A stretch of DNA of 17,530 nt, from the NCBI GenBank assembly GCA_009733575.1, contig ML770148.1, forward strand, positions 1 to 17,530, read 5' to 3'. Under the pieces are notes generated by a model. The model was not told the origin of the DNA, did no database searches, and saw only the letters and a list, made by a program, of their open reading frames with translations. The stretch comes from Gymnopus androsaceus JB14 (Eukaryota; Basidiomycota; Agaricomycetes; Agaricales; Omphalotaceae). A program made the translations under genes and the position numbers. This document shows, piece by piece, positions 1 through 7,868 of this stretch. The first letter of the stretch is position 1. Each line of letters begins with the position of its first letter.

Positions 1-235
1 GCTTGAGCCAACTGTCCAGAGTTCCCAGTGCTCCAGTGTCCCAGCACTCAGATGGTCCGGCCAATGCAGGAGGGGGCTCCCAGAAGCTCCCAGAGGCCGC
101 AAAATTACCTTATTTGGAAATAACATATGATTTTATATTTCTGCAAGCACTGGTCAGCGCTGGGAGCTCTGGGAGTGCTGGGAATTTTAAGTATTGCTGT
201 GGGAATTAAAATGCAAAATACAGGTTTTGCTGATG
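1..235 (+). repeat. Truncated copy of a 255-bp TIR element
   Basis: This stretch matches 1656-1882 with few differences, including the blocks ACTGTCCAGAGTTCCCAGTG and GAATTTTAAGTATTGCTGTG. Its left end lies outside the window. It ends in the terminal motif ATACAGGTTTTGCTGATG (218-235), after which a 20-bp satellite begins. The interior is partly palindromic (GCTGGGAGCTCTGGGAGTGCTGGG facing CCCAGTGCTCC-type blocks). The 68-codon frame across it shows no protein features and I do not call it a gene. Confidence 0.75.
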
Positions 236-237
236 CA

Positions 238-335
238 GTTGCTTTCAATAAGTATTGGTATCAGTAAGTATCAGTAGCCTTCATTAGCCTTTAGTAAGTA
301 TCAGTAGCTTTCAATTAGTATTGGTATCAGTAGTG
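238..335 (-). repeat. 20-bp satellite array, reverse orientation
   Basis: About five degenerate copies of a 20-bp unit, read here as TCAGTAGCYTTCAGTAAGYA. It is the reverse complement of the array at 1498-2296. The unit is two 10-mers that share TACTGA. Confidence 0.7.
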
Positions 336-735
336 ATGGTTTGGGGTCAAGTCCAGTTCAAAAAATCTCAATTTAACTTAGACCTGGGAAGTTGGGTCTG
401 GGTTTCCCTGTAAAGCAAATCAAGAAAAATAGTCTGTGACCTGAGATGAACCAAGGTGACTCAAGAGAAAATTAATGTCTCCTAGGCTACTTAGGCTACT
501 TAGGCTACCTAGGCCACCTATGCTGCCTCAGGTTTCCTAGGAATTCGGCTAAAACTTTTGGATCCTGGGGGTTCCTGTGTGTCCTGAGGTGTCCTGAAAT
601 TTCTTGATGGCTCCTGGGGAATCTTGAGGCAACCTCAGGGAGCCTGGGCAACATGGGTGGCCTAGGTAGCCTAGGTAGCTTAGGTTTCCTAGGCTGCCCT
701 TGGGGATGCCTAGGCCCTAGCTATTTTTCCTGATG
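336..735. mobile_element. Degenerate element with CCTAGG-type repeats
   Basis: Positions 480-540 and 650-712 carry roughly 10-bp repeats such as GGCTACTTAG and GTAGCCTAGG in opposite senses. The right end, GGCCCTAGCTATTTTTCCTGATG (713-735), is a degraded form of the terminus at 3888-3911. The left end near 336 (GTGATGGTTTGGGGTC) resembles it only weakly. This looks like an old relative of the 1263-1497 and 2347-3911 elements. The boundaries are approximate. Confidence 0.45.
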
Positions 736-1086
736 GCATCAATATGTTATTATTCTGGAACCTTATCATATTAAATATTCATGTAAAAATATCATACTTA
801 TACTGGCAAGAATCATTGCCCAATGTCAATATTGCCATATTAAGCAGTAATTGGGCTTTTGATGATAATTGGGATACACTGAAGGTACAATCTCAGATAA
901 AAAGGTAGATAGAGCCAAATTAGAGTAGAATTTTCTTGGCAAAACAAATTTCTAAGGGTAAACTTCCATTTTACATCAAAAACTTGGGTCCTTGGTCAGG
1001 TTTCTGGATTTAGCTATGCTCACCTGACTCAGACCCAGATCTACAAGCCAATCTAGAACCTGGAACAACCCGGCCAACCCGGTAAC
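736..1086. other. AT-rich spacer, no gene seen
   Basis: No open frame of note and no RNA gene are seen. The stretch is AT-rich with no clear tandem repeat. A short block at 1021-1085 (GACTCAGACCCAGATC, then AACCCGGCCAACCCGG) is of a different character and may be a scrap of another repeat. Confidence 0.5.
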
Positions 1087-1262
1087 ATCACTAGGTATCA
1101 GTAAGTATCAGTAGCTTTCAGTATGCATCACAGTATGCATCAGTAGCCTTCATTAAGCTTCAGTAGCCTCCAGTATGCATCAGTTCCCTTCATCAAGTAT
1201 CAGTAGCCTTCAGTATGCATTGGTAGCCTTCAGTAAGCATCAGTAGACTTCAGTAAGCATCA
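1087..1262 (-). repeat. 20-bp satellite array, reverse orientation
   Basis: Eight to nine copies of the unit read as TCAGTAGCCTTCAGTAAGCA. The array stops exactly where the element at 1263 begins. Beyond that element the same unit resumes in the opposite sense, so the pair forms mirror-image arms. Confidence 0.8.
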
Positions 1263-1497
1263 CATCAGCAAAAACTGTTTTGGGCCCAGGAGGATCAAGG
1301 TCACCTAGTCCTCTTAGGCAACCTGAGGCATCCTAGTTGGCCCAGGAAAAAGGGTAAAACTTTGGGCACCTAGGATGACTAGGATACCTGAGGTGTCCAA
1401 AGTTTTACCCTTTTTCCTCTTAAGTCTATTTAGGTCATGGTGGGTCAGCCTAAAGTCAGCCCTGGACCCAGACCATTTTTCCTGATGTACTTACTGA
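1263..1497. mobile_element. 235-bp TIR element, fold-back type
   Basis: The left end, CATCAGCAAAAACTGTTTTG, and the reverse complement of the right end (CATCAGGAAAAATGGTCTGG) match with a few mismatches. The interior has a near-perfect 28-bp inverted repeat (1344-1371 and 1391-1418). It has no coding capacity. It sits at the centre of two oppositely oriented satellite arms. No clear target-site duplication is seen. Confidence 0.6.
1344..1418. repeat. 28-bp inverted repeat (hairpin)
   Basis: The arm AGGAAAAAGGGTAAAACTTT... (1344-1371) is repeated in inverse at 1391-1418 with one mismatch in 28, around a 19-nt spacer. It is the core of the 1263-1497 element. Confidence 0.85.
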
Positions 1498-1627
1498 GGG
1501 CTACTGATGCTTACTGAAGACTACAGATGCTTATTGAAGGCTATTGATACTTACTGAAGGATATTGATGCTTACTAAAAGCTACCAATGCATACTGAAGG
1601 CTACTGATACTTACTGAAAGCTACTCA
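1498..1627 (+). repeat. 20-bp satellite array, forward orientation
   Basis: Six to seven copies of TACTGAAGGCTACTGATGCT with point changes. It is the opposite arm to 1087-1262, and is interrupted at 1628 by a 255-bp TIR element before resuming at 1883. Confidence 0.8.
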
Positions 1628-1882
1628 CATCAGCAAAACCTGTATGACATGGGCAGTGCTTGAACAAACTGTCCAGAGTTCCCAGTGCTCCAGCGTCCCA
1701 GCACTCAGATGGTCCGGCCAATGCAGGAGGGGGCTCCCAGAAGCTCCCAGAGGCCGCAAAATTACCTTATTTGAAAAGTATGTATGATTTTATATTTCTG
1801 ACAGCACTGGGAGCTCTGGGAGCGCTGTGAATTTTAAGTATTGCTGTGGGAATTAAAATGCAAAATACAGGTTTTGCTGATG
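1628..1882. mobile_element. 255-bp TIR miniature element
   Basis: It is bounded by a perfect 18-bp inverted repeat, CATCAGCAAAACCTGTAT at 1628-1645 and its complement at 1865-1882. A second, truncated copy lies at 1-235. It interrupts the 20-bp satellite, which continues on both sides in the same sense. The interior has GGGAGC- and GCTCCC-type palindromic blocks and no gene. A target-site duplication is not clear, so the superfamily is left open. Confidence 0.75.
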
Positions 1883-2296
1883 CATGAAGGTCACTGATGC
1901 TGACTGAAGGATACTGAGGGTTACTGAAGGCTACTGATGCAAATGGAAGGCTACTAATGCTTACTGAAGACTACAAATGCTTACTGAAGACTAACAATGC
2001 TTAATGAAGGCTACTGATACTTACTGAAGGATACTAATGCTTACTAAAAGCTACTGATGCTTAATGAAGGCTACTGATGCATACTGAAAGCTAATGAGGT
2101 ATACTGCACCCTACTGAGCCTTACTGAAGGCTACTGAGGTATACTGCACCCTACTGAGCCTTAATGAAGGCTACTGATGCATATGGAAGGCTACTAATGC
2201 ATACTGAAGGCTACTGAGCCTTACTGAAGGTTACTGATACTTACTGAAGGCTACTGATGCTTACTGAAAGCTACTGTTGCTTGCTCAAAGCTACTG
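1883..2296 (+). repeat. 20-bp satellite array, forward orientation
   Basis: About twenty tandem copies of TACTGAAGGCTACTGATGCT, some higher-order: a block containing GAGGTATACTGCACCCTACT is repeated at about 2096 and 2137. The array is bounded by CAGGTTTTGCTGATGCA (1868-1884) and its perfect complement (2295-2311), so it could also be read as a 444-bp TIR element filled with satellite. Confidence 0.85.
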
Positions 2297-2394
2297 CATC
2301 AGCAAAACCTGGATAGTCCCATAGCAAGGTCCCTATCTGTCTAGAACATCAGCAAAAATGGTCTGGGCCTGGGATAGCCTATAGGTTAGACTAA

Positions 2395-2670
2395 TATGAC
2401 CTGGGCAACCTGGGCAACCTGGGTGACTTAGGCCACCTAGGAATATGCCCAAATCCTAATATCACTTGAGAGTGACTTAGGCTACCTAGGAATATGCCCA
2501 AATCCTGATATCACCAGAGGGAGCCTCCTTGCAGCCTGAACACAACCTGAGCACAACCTAAGTGCAACCTGAACACAACCTGAGTACAACCTGAGGGAAC
2601 CTGGGGCAGCCTGGAGAAGCCTGAGGAAGCCTGAGGAAGCCTGGGAAAGCCTGGGAAAGCCTGGGACAGC
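2395..2670 (+). repeat. Left arm of ~10-bp repeats (AAGCCTGAGG-like)
   Basis: Near-10-bp periodicity, with ACCTGGGCAACCTGGGCAAC at 2399-2430, repeats of CACAACCTGAG at 2532-2590, then a run of AAGCCTGAGG/AAGCCTGGGA at 2610-2670. A separate direct repeat, AATATGCCCAAATCCTRATA, occurs at about 2442 and 2490. Confidence 0.75.
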
Positions 2671-2954
2671 CTGAGATTTATCTAGAACTAGGATTACAAG
2701 CTAAATAGCTTCAATAAACTAGTACATTGAATTATAATGTGTATAAATATCATTAAAAGAACAGTAGATACCCCAATTATTGGAATTTATCAACATATAA
2801 TTGCGTAAAATAAGCGCCAAAATAAGCGCCGAACCGCGTGGGCACCTGTAGACTGCGTACAATTAAAAGTCTGTTGATGGGGTCAAATCAGATTCATCAT
2901 GAAGTAACAGTTAACTTGATAAATATGTTAGTCTACTTGAACTTGAGTTAAAAA

Positions 2955-3458
2955 CAAGGGGTGTTCAACCCACTAAGTCCCGACATGACCTTGTTTTTGG
3001 GTCATAAGGATTCATGAAGCCCCCCCCCCCTTCCACCACCTATATATAGTAAAATTTTCCCACACTTTGGAGGATTTCCAACTTCAAATTTGTATTACAT
3101 AACAATTTTTTCTCCTTTGCACCTTTAAACAACATTTCCAGAGGCAATTTAACACACAGCAGTTCATCTAAGTTCAATTCAACCTGGTGTAAGTGCACTT
3201 GCACTGACAATATTTTTTGATGGAGGTGCTAAATTGGTACTAAATTGCATCATATCCTATAAAATCCATGTTTTTCAGGGGGATTTGAGATGTTGAGTGC
3301 TTGAAATGGTTTTTACAGCCTTATTTCAGTGGTTGAATTGACCTAGAACACCCCTCAGAGCCTCAATAGTATGAAAAATTTTTCGGCCATAAGGACTTCT
3401 CAGACCCCCCCCCCCCCCCCAAGGTCATGTCAGCGCTTATTTTTTTGAACACCCCTTG
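2955..3458. mobile_element. 504-bp hAT-like MITE with 8-bp target duplication
   Basis: The 14-bp end CAAGGGGTGTTCAA (2955-2968) has its complement at 3445-3458. A second inverted block, GACATGACCTTG (2982-2993) and CAAGGTCATGTC (3420-3431), sits at exactly the same distance from each end. GTTAAAAA flanks both sides (2947-2954 and 3459-3466), a perfect 8-bp target-site duplication as hAT transposases make. The interior has no gene. It carries a direct repeat of a CATAAGGA...C-run block, with 11 Cs at 3020-3030 and 16 Cs at 3405-3420. It is nested in the 2347-3911 element and so inserted later. Confidence 0.85.
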
Positions 3459-3672
3459 GTTAAAAATACTTAAGTGAGGTGTTCCGAGTCATAAGTTAAG
3501 GCCAGTAAAACATTAATGAGTCTCGAAAAATAAGTTCACTTTGAAATAAGTCAAAAATCCATGAGTTTAATAAGATAATAAGGTTTAAGTGATATAAATG
3601 TGGAAATTGAGCAAAAAGATACAGCTGAATAATAAAGTATGAGAATTATTTTTTGGGCTGTATAACTCAGCA

Positions 3673-3885
3673 GAAGTATCCCTAGGTTACCTCAAGTTGC
3701 CTCAGGCTTCCCAGGCTTTCTAGGCTTCCTCAGGCTTCCTCAAGTTTCCTCAGGTTCCCTCAGGATTCCTTCAAGAAGCCCAGGAATAAGGGGGTGGACT
3801 TATGAAAGCCTGGGAGACCTAGGTATCCTGGGTGTCCTGGGTGTCCTAGGAGACCTAGGTAGTCCTTAGGTATCCTCAGGTCATC
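3673..3885 (-). repeat. Right arm of ~10-bp repeats
   Basis: Repeats such as CTCAGGCTTCCTCAGGCTTC (3700-3770) and TGTCCTAGGAGACCTAGGTA (3825-3880). They are in the opposite sense to the left arm at 2395-2670, so the arms mirror each other inside the 24-bp TIR. Confidence 0.7.
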
Positions 3886-3928
3886 CAAGGCCCAGACCAT
3901 TTTTGCTGATGAACTGGACAGCTCTTAT

Positions 3929-3979
3929 GACTGCTATGGATTGTATTGGAGCTGCAGCTCATAGCAATCCATTGCAGTC
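3929..3979. repeat. 51-bp imperfect palindrome
   Basis: The sequence from GACTGCTATGGATTG to CAATCCATTGCAGTC reads nearly the same on both strands, centred on GAGCTGCAGCTC (3950-3961), with only a few mismatches. It lies between two copies of the TTTTGCTGATG terminal motif (3901-3911 and 3995-4005). Confidence 0.8.
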
Positions 3980-4149
3980 CATAATTCACCCAGGTTTTGC
4001 TGATGTGATGTTTACTGAAAGCTACTGGCTTTGTGGGCCCACCATAGATTCCCTGTTAGCTGCCTGTGTTGTTTTTGTATGTGCCATGATCTACTGGAAT
4101 TTTACAACCTTGTCTCCAGTGAACTTTCTATGTAACATCATCACTTTGT

Positions 4150-5399
4150 GATTTCTCTGTCACTTCCCTGTATGTCTACTGCAAATCCTGACATATACTG
4201 AAAGCCTTCAACAAAGATTACTGGGAATTTTTTCAATCTGACAAGTCACATAGTCACATGGTTTGTCTAAGTGTAAGTTCCCCAACTTACAGTGAATTCA
4301 CTGAAAAAAATAGTTATTCTAAGTCTCCTGTAACTTATCTCAGAATTCCCTGTAAGTACACTGCTATACAGGAAACTCACTAGGAATCTTATGGGGAATT
4401 TCATGTGTGACAAATCCAATTCCACAAGTTTTCTGTATATCCATGCAACTTTCAGTTGGACTTCTAATGTGACAAAGTAACTCTGTAAGTTTTTTGTAAG
4501 TGGTCCATTTTACAGTAATCTTATAGTTACTTGAATTTGTCAATAAGTTATTTGTAAGCCTAAACTATTATATGAAACTTTTTATTAAAGGTATTTCCTG
4601 TAGGTTTCCAAAAAATTCCTTATAAGTCTCTGAACTTATGAGATTCTGCATCAGTGTAAGCTCCCTGTAAGATCTGGCACTTACTGAAAATTCACAGGGA
4701 AGATTTAAGGTGATCGTTTTGTGTGAGATGTCAAATAGTCACCCTGTGAGTCTCTTGTAAGGTGAAAAACTTACCATAGACTTATATTGGAAAATGGTCT
4801 TTGTAAGTCCCTTGTAAGGTGAAAATTTTACCATAGACTTACATTGGAAAATGGTCTTTGTAAGTCCCTTGTAAGATGAAGAACTTACTATAGACTTACA
4901 TTGGAAAATGGTCTTTGTAAGTCCCTTATAAGGTGAAGAACTTACCATAGACTTACATTGGAAAATGGTCATTGTAAGTCCCTTGTAAGGTGAAGAACTT
5001 ACCATAGACTTACATTGGAAAATGGTCTTTGTAAGCTTGTTTGTAAGTCCCTTGTAAGATGAAGAACTTACCATAGACTTACATTGGAAAATGGTCTTTG
5101 TAAGTCTCCTATAACTTGCCTCAATGTTACCGGTAAGTACAGTTCCTTACAAGAATTTTACCGAGAAGCTTACAGGAGACTTCTGGTGTGACAATGTCAC
5201 TCTGTAGGTTTCCTGTAAGATTTCGCACTTACAGTAATATTACACAGACCAAAAGTTGCCTGAAAGTTTCTTGCATGTCCATGCATCTTACAGTCAAACT
5301 TACAATGTGACAAAATCACACTGTAAGTCTATCGTAAATCATCACTCTTACAATAATCTTACAGCCAAAAGAATTTTCCCGGAGCCCCAGACACAGATC
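4150..5399. repeat. Degenerate GTAAG/CTTAC-rich tandem array
   Basis: The stretch is dense in GTAAGT, TGTAAG and CTTACAG. A longer unit of about 86 bp recurs: ATGTGACAAAGTAACTCTGT at 4470 is matched by GTGTGACAATGTCACTCTGT near 5185 and ATGTGACAAAATCACACTGT near 5306, each followed by spaced GTAAG and TTACAGTAATMTTA blocks. The best-preserved part is the 57-bp array at 4746-5105. I see no gene. Confidence 0.7.
4746..5105. repeat. 57-bp tandem repeat, about 6 copies
   Basis: Units start with GTRAGTCYCTTGTAAGRTG at about 4746, 4803, 4860, 4917, 4974 and 5044. Spacing is 57 bp, except for a 13-bp insertion before the last. Each unit holds one GTAAGT on the plus strand and two on the minus strand, so each is partly self-complementary. 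As 57 is 3 x 19, a 111-codon minus-strand frame stays open as a 19-residue repeat. I read that as a by-product of the period and not as a gene. Confidence 0.9.
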
Positions 5400-5567
5400 T
5401 TGTTGACAAATATAATTACAATTGTAGGTTTTGTATTATTCTACAAATTACTACAGCTGTAAGTACCATCAATTATTAATACCATTAATACAGTATGGCA
5501 CGCAAACTTTGGGCGGGCACTCTAAAGCCTCATTTGCACTTATTTTGATAGGCGGGAACCCCTTACC

Positions 5568-5610
5568 TAACCCCCAACCCCTAACCGAACCCCAACCCCT
5601 AACCGCTAAC
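5568..5610. repeat. Telomere-like CCCCTAACC block
   Basis: Several AACCCCTAACC / AACCCCAACCCC units occur in tandem. They resemble the fungal telomere repeat CCCTAA but are not regular copies of it. Probably a simple repeat inside the 5400-5920 element. Confidence 0.5.
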
Positions 5611-5621
5611 CCAGCACATTT

Positions 5622-5679
5622 GGCAATGCCGGACTAGCTCTCTAATGTTAGGGTTCACCGAGCTAGCCACGGCATTGCT
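5622..5679. repeat. Stem-loop in the 5400-5920 element
   Basis: GCAATGCCGGACTAGCTC (5623-5640) pairs with GAGCTAGCCACGGCATTGC (5660-5678) with one bulge and a mismatch. The loop carries TTAGGG. Confidence 0.65.
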
Positions 5680-6124
5680 TGGAAATAAAAAAAGTACAAT
5701 TTAATTAATGTTTTACATTGAGGATTGAACACTCACCGCCGCCAGGTGCAGCTTATCTCATCTGTCAGAGACGCTGACAGGGAATACTGTCATGCCATCG
5801 GGCGCATGAAATCTGTCAATGTAATTGAAATATATTACATCACTGTTGCTACATGTACTTACAACTGTAATTAATTTGTAGAATAATTAAAAACCTACGA
5901 CTATAATCATTAATCAACAATCCTGGTGTCCTAGGTTGTTTCCCGTAAGTTCCTAGTAAGTCAAAAATTTTACACGAAACTTTGGGCTAAATCCGATCCC
6001 CGTAAATTTCCGATAAATTTCCCATAAGTCGCAGGATTTATGGGGTTTTGCACCCGGTGGTACTCTCGTTCTTGTTCTCGAAACCTGATGGGCTTGCTAC
6101 AGCTTCCGCTTTTGTTTTGTCTCC

Positions 6125-6499
6125 TTGCGAACCCTGAAGGGTTCACGAAGGGATGGAGGAAACGCCTCTGCCTCCGCCTACGGCGCTCGAGTCACAACTG
6201 TCATATTCCTAATTCCTCCTCCACTCACACTATATTCGCGGTCTATTCCAATGCCTATTCCAATGGCTCCGTTAGCTCCGTTGGACTACGATAATTCACT
6301 CATTAACTCGTCGAGAGAAGACGATAACGATGTCGTTATGCGTGCAAAAACTCCTTTCGTCCTCGATAAAGTGCTGGAGTCTGTTCCTTTACCGCATCAA
6401 CTAATCGGGAAGGTTCGCGGTCTCCATGGTTCAAGTAACATACAGCTTTGGTACTATTCGTTGCCGTACTATTCGCTGTCGTGGATGGGCTCGGCCTAG
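6125..6499 (+). other. Unassigned open frame, possible gene fragment
   Basis: A 124-codon frame sits between the repeat block and the HsbA-like gene. Residues about 42-95, starting near 6250, look more protein-like than the rest: a Met/Pro-rich start, an acidic SSREDDNDVV stretch, then KTPFVLDKVLESVPLPHQLIGK. A possible splice donor (GTTCGC) follows directly at about 6413. I do not recognise a family. A TATA-like TATATAAG lies at 6500-6507, and a 37-codon frame starts at 6559 downstream. It could be the 5' exon of a decayed gene or chance coding. No function is proposed. Confidence 0.25.
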
Positions 6500-6507
6500 T
6501 ATATAAG

Positions 6508-7600
6508 TCTTGATGGCACCCCGAGAAAAGCTTGTTCAAGATCCTATACTCTAAACAATGGCGTCGGGCACAAGTCGCTGTTGCATCAGAGACTATGAGC
6601 TTTTAAATACAGAAATCAAATGCATAATTCAGAGTGAACACACCTTGTTCACTAATCAATTCCCAAACTAACCCAAACACCATCGCTTTCAAGAATGAAC
6701 AGTAAAGAGCCTTAGGTCAACGCCATGTCGCCATTTCTGATAGGATTATGAGTTTCCGACGATTCCAAGCGAGATTTAACATGTAGAGAAAGCGTAGGAC
6801 CCTCCTATTCGATCTCTGTCGATTCCGAAGGCCAGAATAAGATGAGAGTACTTAAAGTAGAGAGCAAGCGCTGGTACCCGTGTTAGCGCCCATGCTGCAC
6901 GTTCTTTCTTCGAGTCCTCTACTTCAACTTCACACCGCTGATAATTATGCTTCACCCAGTGAAATTATCGGCGGTGTGCTTTGTCTTTCTCCAATACTTT
7001 TCGTTTCTGCATATAACGCGAATTGATTTCGAAGCACGTTGGTGTACATGTTCAAGGCCTATGCATATGCAAGACAGTCTGATGATATAGCAGCGTAATA
7101 GCACGTTGCATATGCTTGCGATTTGCTCACTAGCAGTTGAGTCGCCTCTCAGGAAGGAAGGAAGGTTTATTACACGGTACAGTCCACGAATTGAACGCCG
7201 GTTCCAGGGGTTACCCGGTGCGGCATTTACATCATCGTCTCTCGCAGAATGAAAGGACGACCTCAGAGACGGCTGTAACCGCTGCTGTATATCCACCGGC
7301 CAACTAGACTAGGTACAAGCATGTAAGTGTACTGCAGACTTTCTAACCCAGTAACTAACTACACTATGCTACTAAGCAGGAGCACAACATTTTATATCTT
7401 CAGCGGCGGTATTCGGGGGGAATATATTTTTTAAAAATGGGCGCGTCTGCTGAGTTCTTTTACTGGTCTTCTACTGGTCAGTATGAGCAGAAAGTTTTGA
7501 ATTCTCATTATCATAGACTTTAGTTCTACAAGAGTTGCGAGACCTCGGGGGAACGTTCAGCATATCACGCTGTTTTCAGCTCCAATTTGTAAAAGCAGCC
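6508..7600. other. Unassigned unique sequence
   Basis: No convincing gene, tRNA or repeat is seen apart from a short GGAA run (7150-7165). Open frames on both strands, including a 114-codon minus-strand frame at 6952-7296, show no motif or splice pattern I can support. Confidence 0.5.
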
Positions 7601-7818
7601 GATCTTCTTTGTGCGCATGGAGCATTTCAAAAGGTAATTTTCTGGAGCTTGCGAACAGAGAACAGGTGATGATCTTGCGTGCTCAGTCCTGTTGTTTTGT
7701 TTTGGGATTGCTTCTCATGCTGATTTTTGGAGTAACAATATTTGACCAATATTCATGTTCAACGTTGCTGATCATCCAACGTTCTGGTTTAATCTTGGAA
7801 ATTTGAAGCTGGGACGAG

Positions 7819-7827
7819 TATAAAAAG
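7819..7827 (+). promoter_or_regulatory. TATA box of the HsbA-like gene
   Basis: TATAAAAAG lies 42 bp upstream of the ATG at 7869, the spacing expected for a short leader in a highly expressed fungal gene. GACCAATAT at 7743 could be a CCAAT element. Confidence 0.6.
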
Positions 7828-7868
7828 GACAGCTTTGCTTTGAAAAGTGCAGTCGAACCAGCCTGAAC

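Larger units (their letters stand above)
2347..3911. mobile_element. 1565-bp non-autonomous TIR element
   Basis: The ends are a perfect 24-bp inverted repeat, starting CATCAGCAAAAATGGTCTGG at 2347-2370 and complementary at 3888-3911. Inside each end lie arms of roughly 10-bp repeats (2395-2670 and 3673-3885), and in the middle sits a nested hAT-like miniature element (2955-3458). No transposase or long open frame is present, so it would depend on an enzyme encoded elsewhere. The immediate flanks (TCTAGAA and AACTGGA) show no convincing duplication. Subterminal repeats inside a TIR are typical of DNA transposon ends. Assignment to a named superfamily is not supported. Confidence 0.65.
5400..5920. 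mobile_element. ~520-bp inverted-repeat element inside the GTAAG array
   Basis: A block of about 68 bp from TTGTTGA (5400) through GTAGGTTTT, ATTATTCTACAAATTA and CTGTAAGTAC (5466) is repeated in inverse at about 5855-5920, with small gaps. The unique middle differs in composition from the surrounding array. GTAAG-type repeats resume in the same sense after it (5945-6015), so it appears to have inserted into the array. No clear target duplication or open frame is seen. Confidence 0.65.

Noticed and set aside
3..209. 68-codon plus-strand frame at the window start
   Set aside because: It lies wholly within a repeated TIR element and the second copy (1628-1882) does not keep the frame.
238..2296. 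20-bp repeats as a CRISPR array
   Set aside because: The repeats are directly tandem without unique spacers, degenerate, and in a eukaryotic context.
3903..4151. 82-codon frame with a hydrophobic stretch, possible small membrane protein
   Set aside because: It covers a transposon end, a 51-bp palindrome and another terminal motif; the hydrophobic segment is likely chance from T-rich sequence.
4739..5074. 111-codon minus-strand frame with a 19-residue repeat as a repeat protein
   Set aside because: It follows directly from a 57-bp (3 x 19) tandem DNA repeat. There is no start context, signal or flanking non-repeat domain, and the frame changes where the unit has an insertion.
5568..5610. True interstitial telomere array
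   Set aside because: Units alternate between CCCCTAACC and CCCCAACCC rather than regular CCCTAA, and the block is only about 40 bp.
6952..7296. 114-codon minus-strand frame as a gene
   Set aside because: Composition is unremarkable, there is no motif or intron structure, and I know of no similar family.
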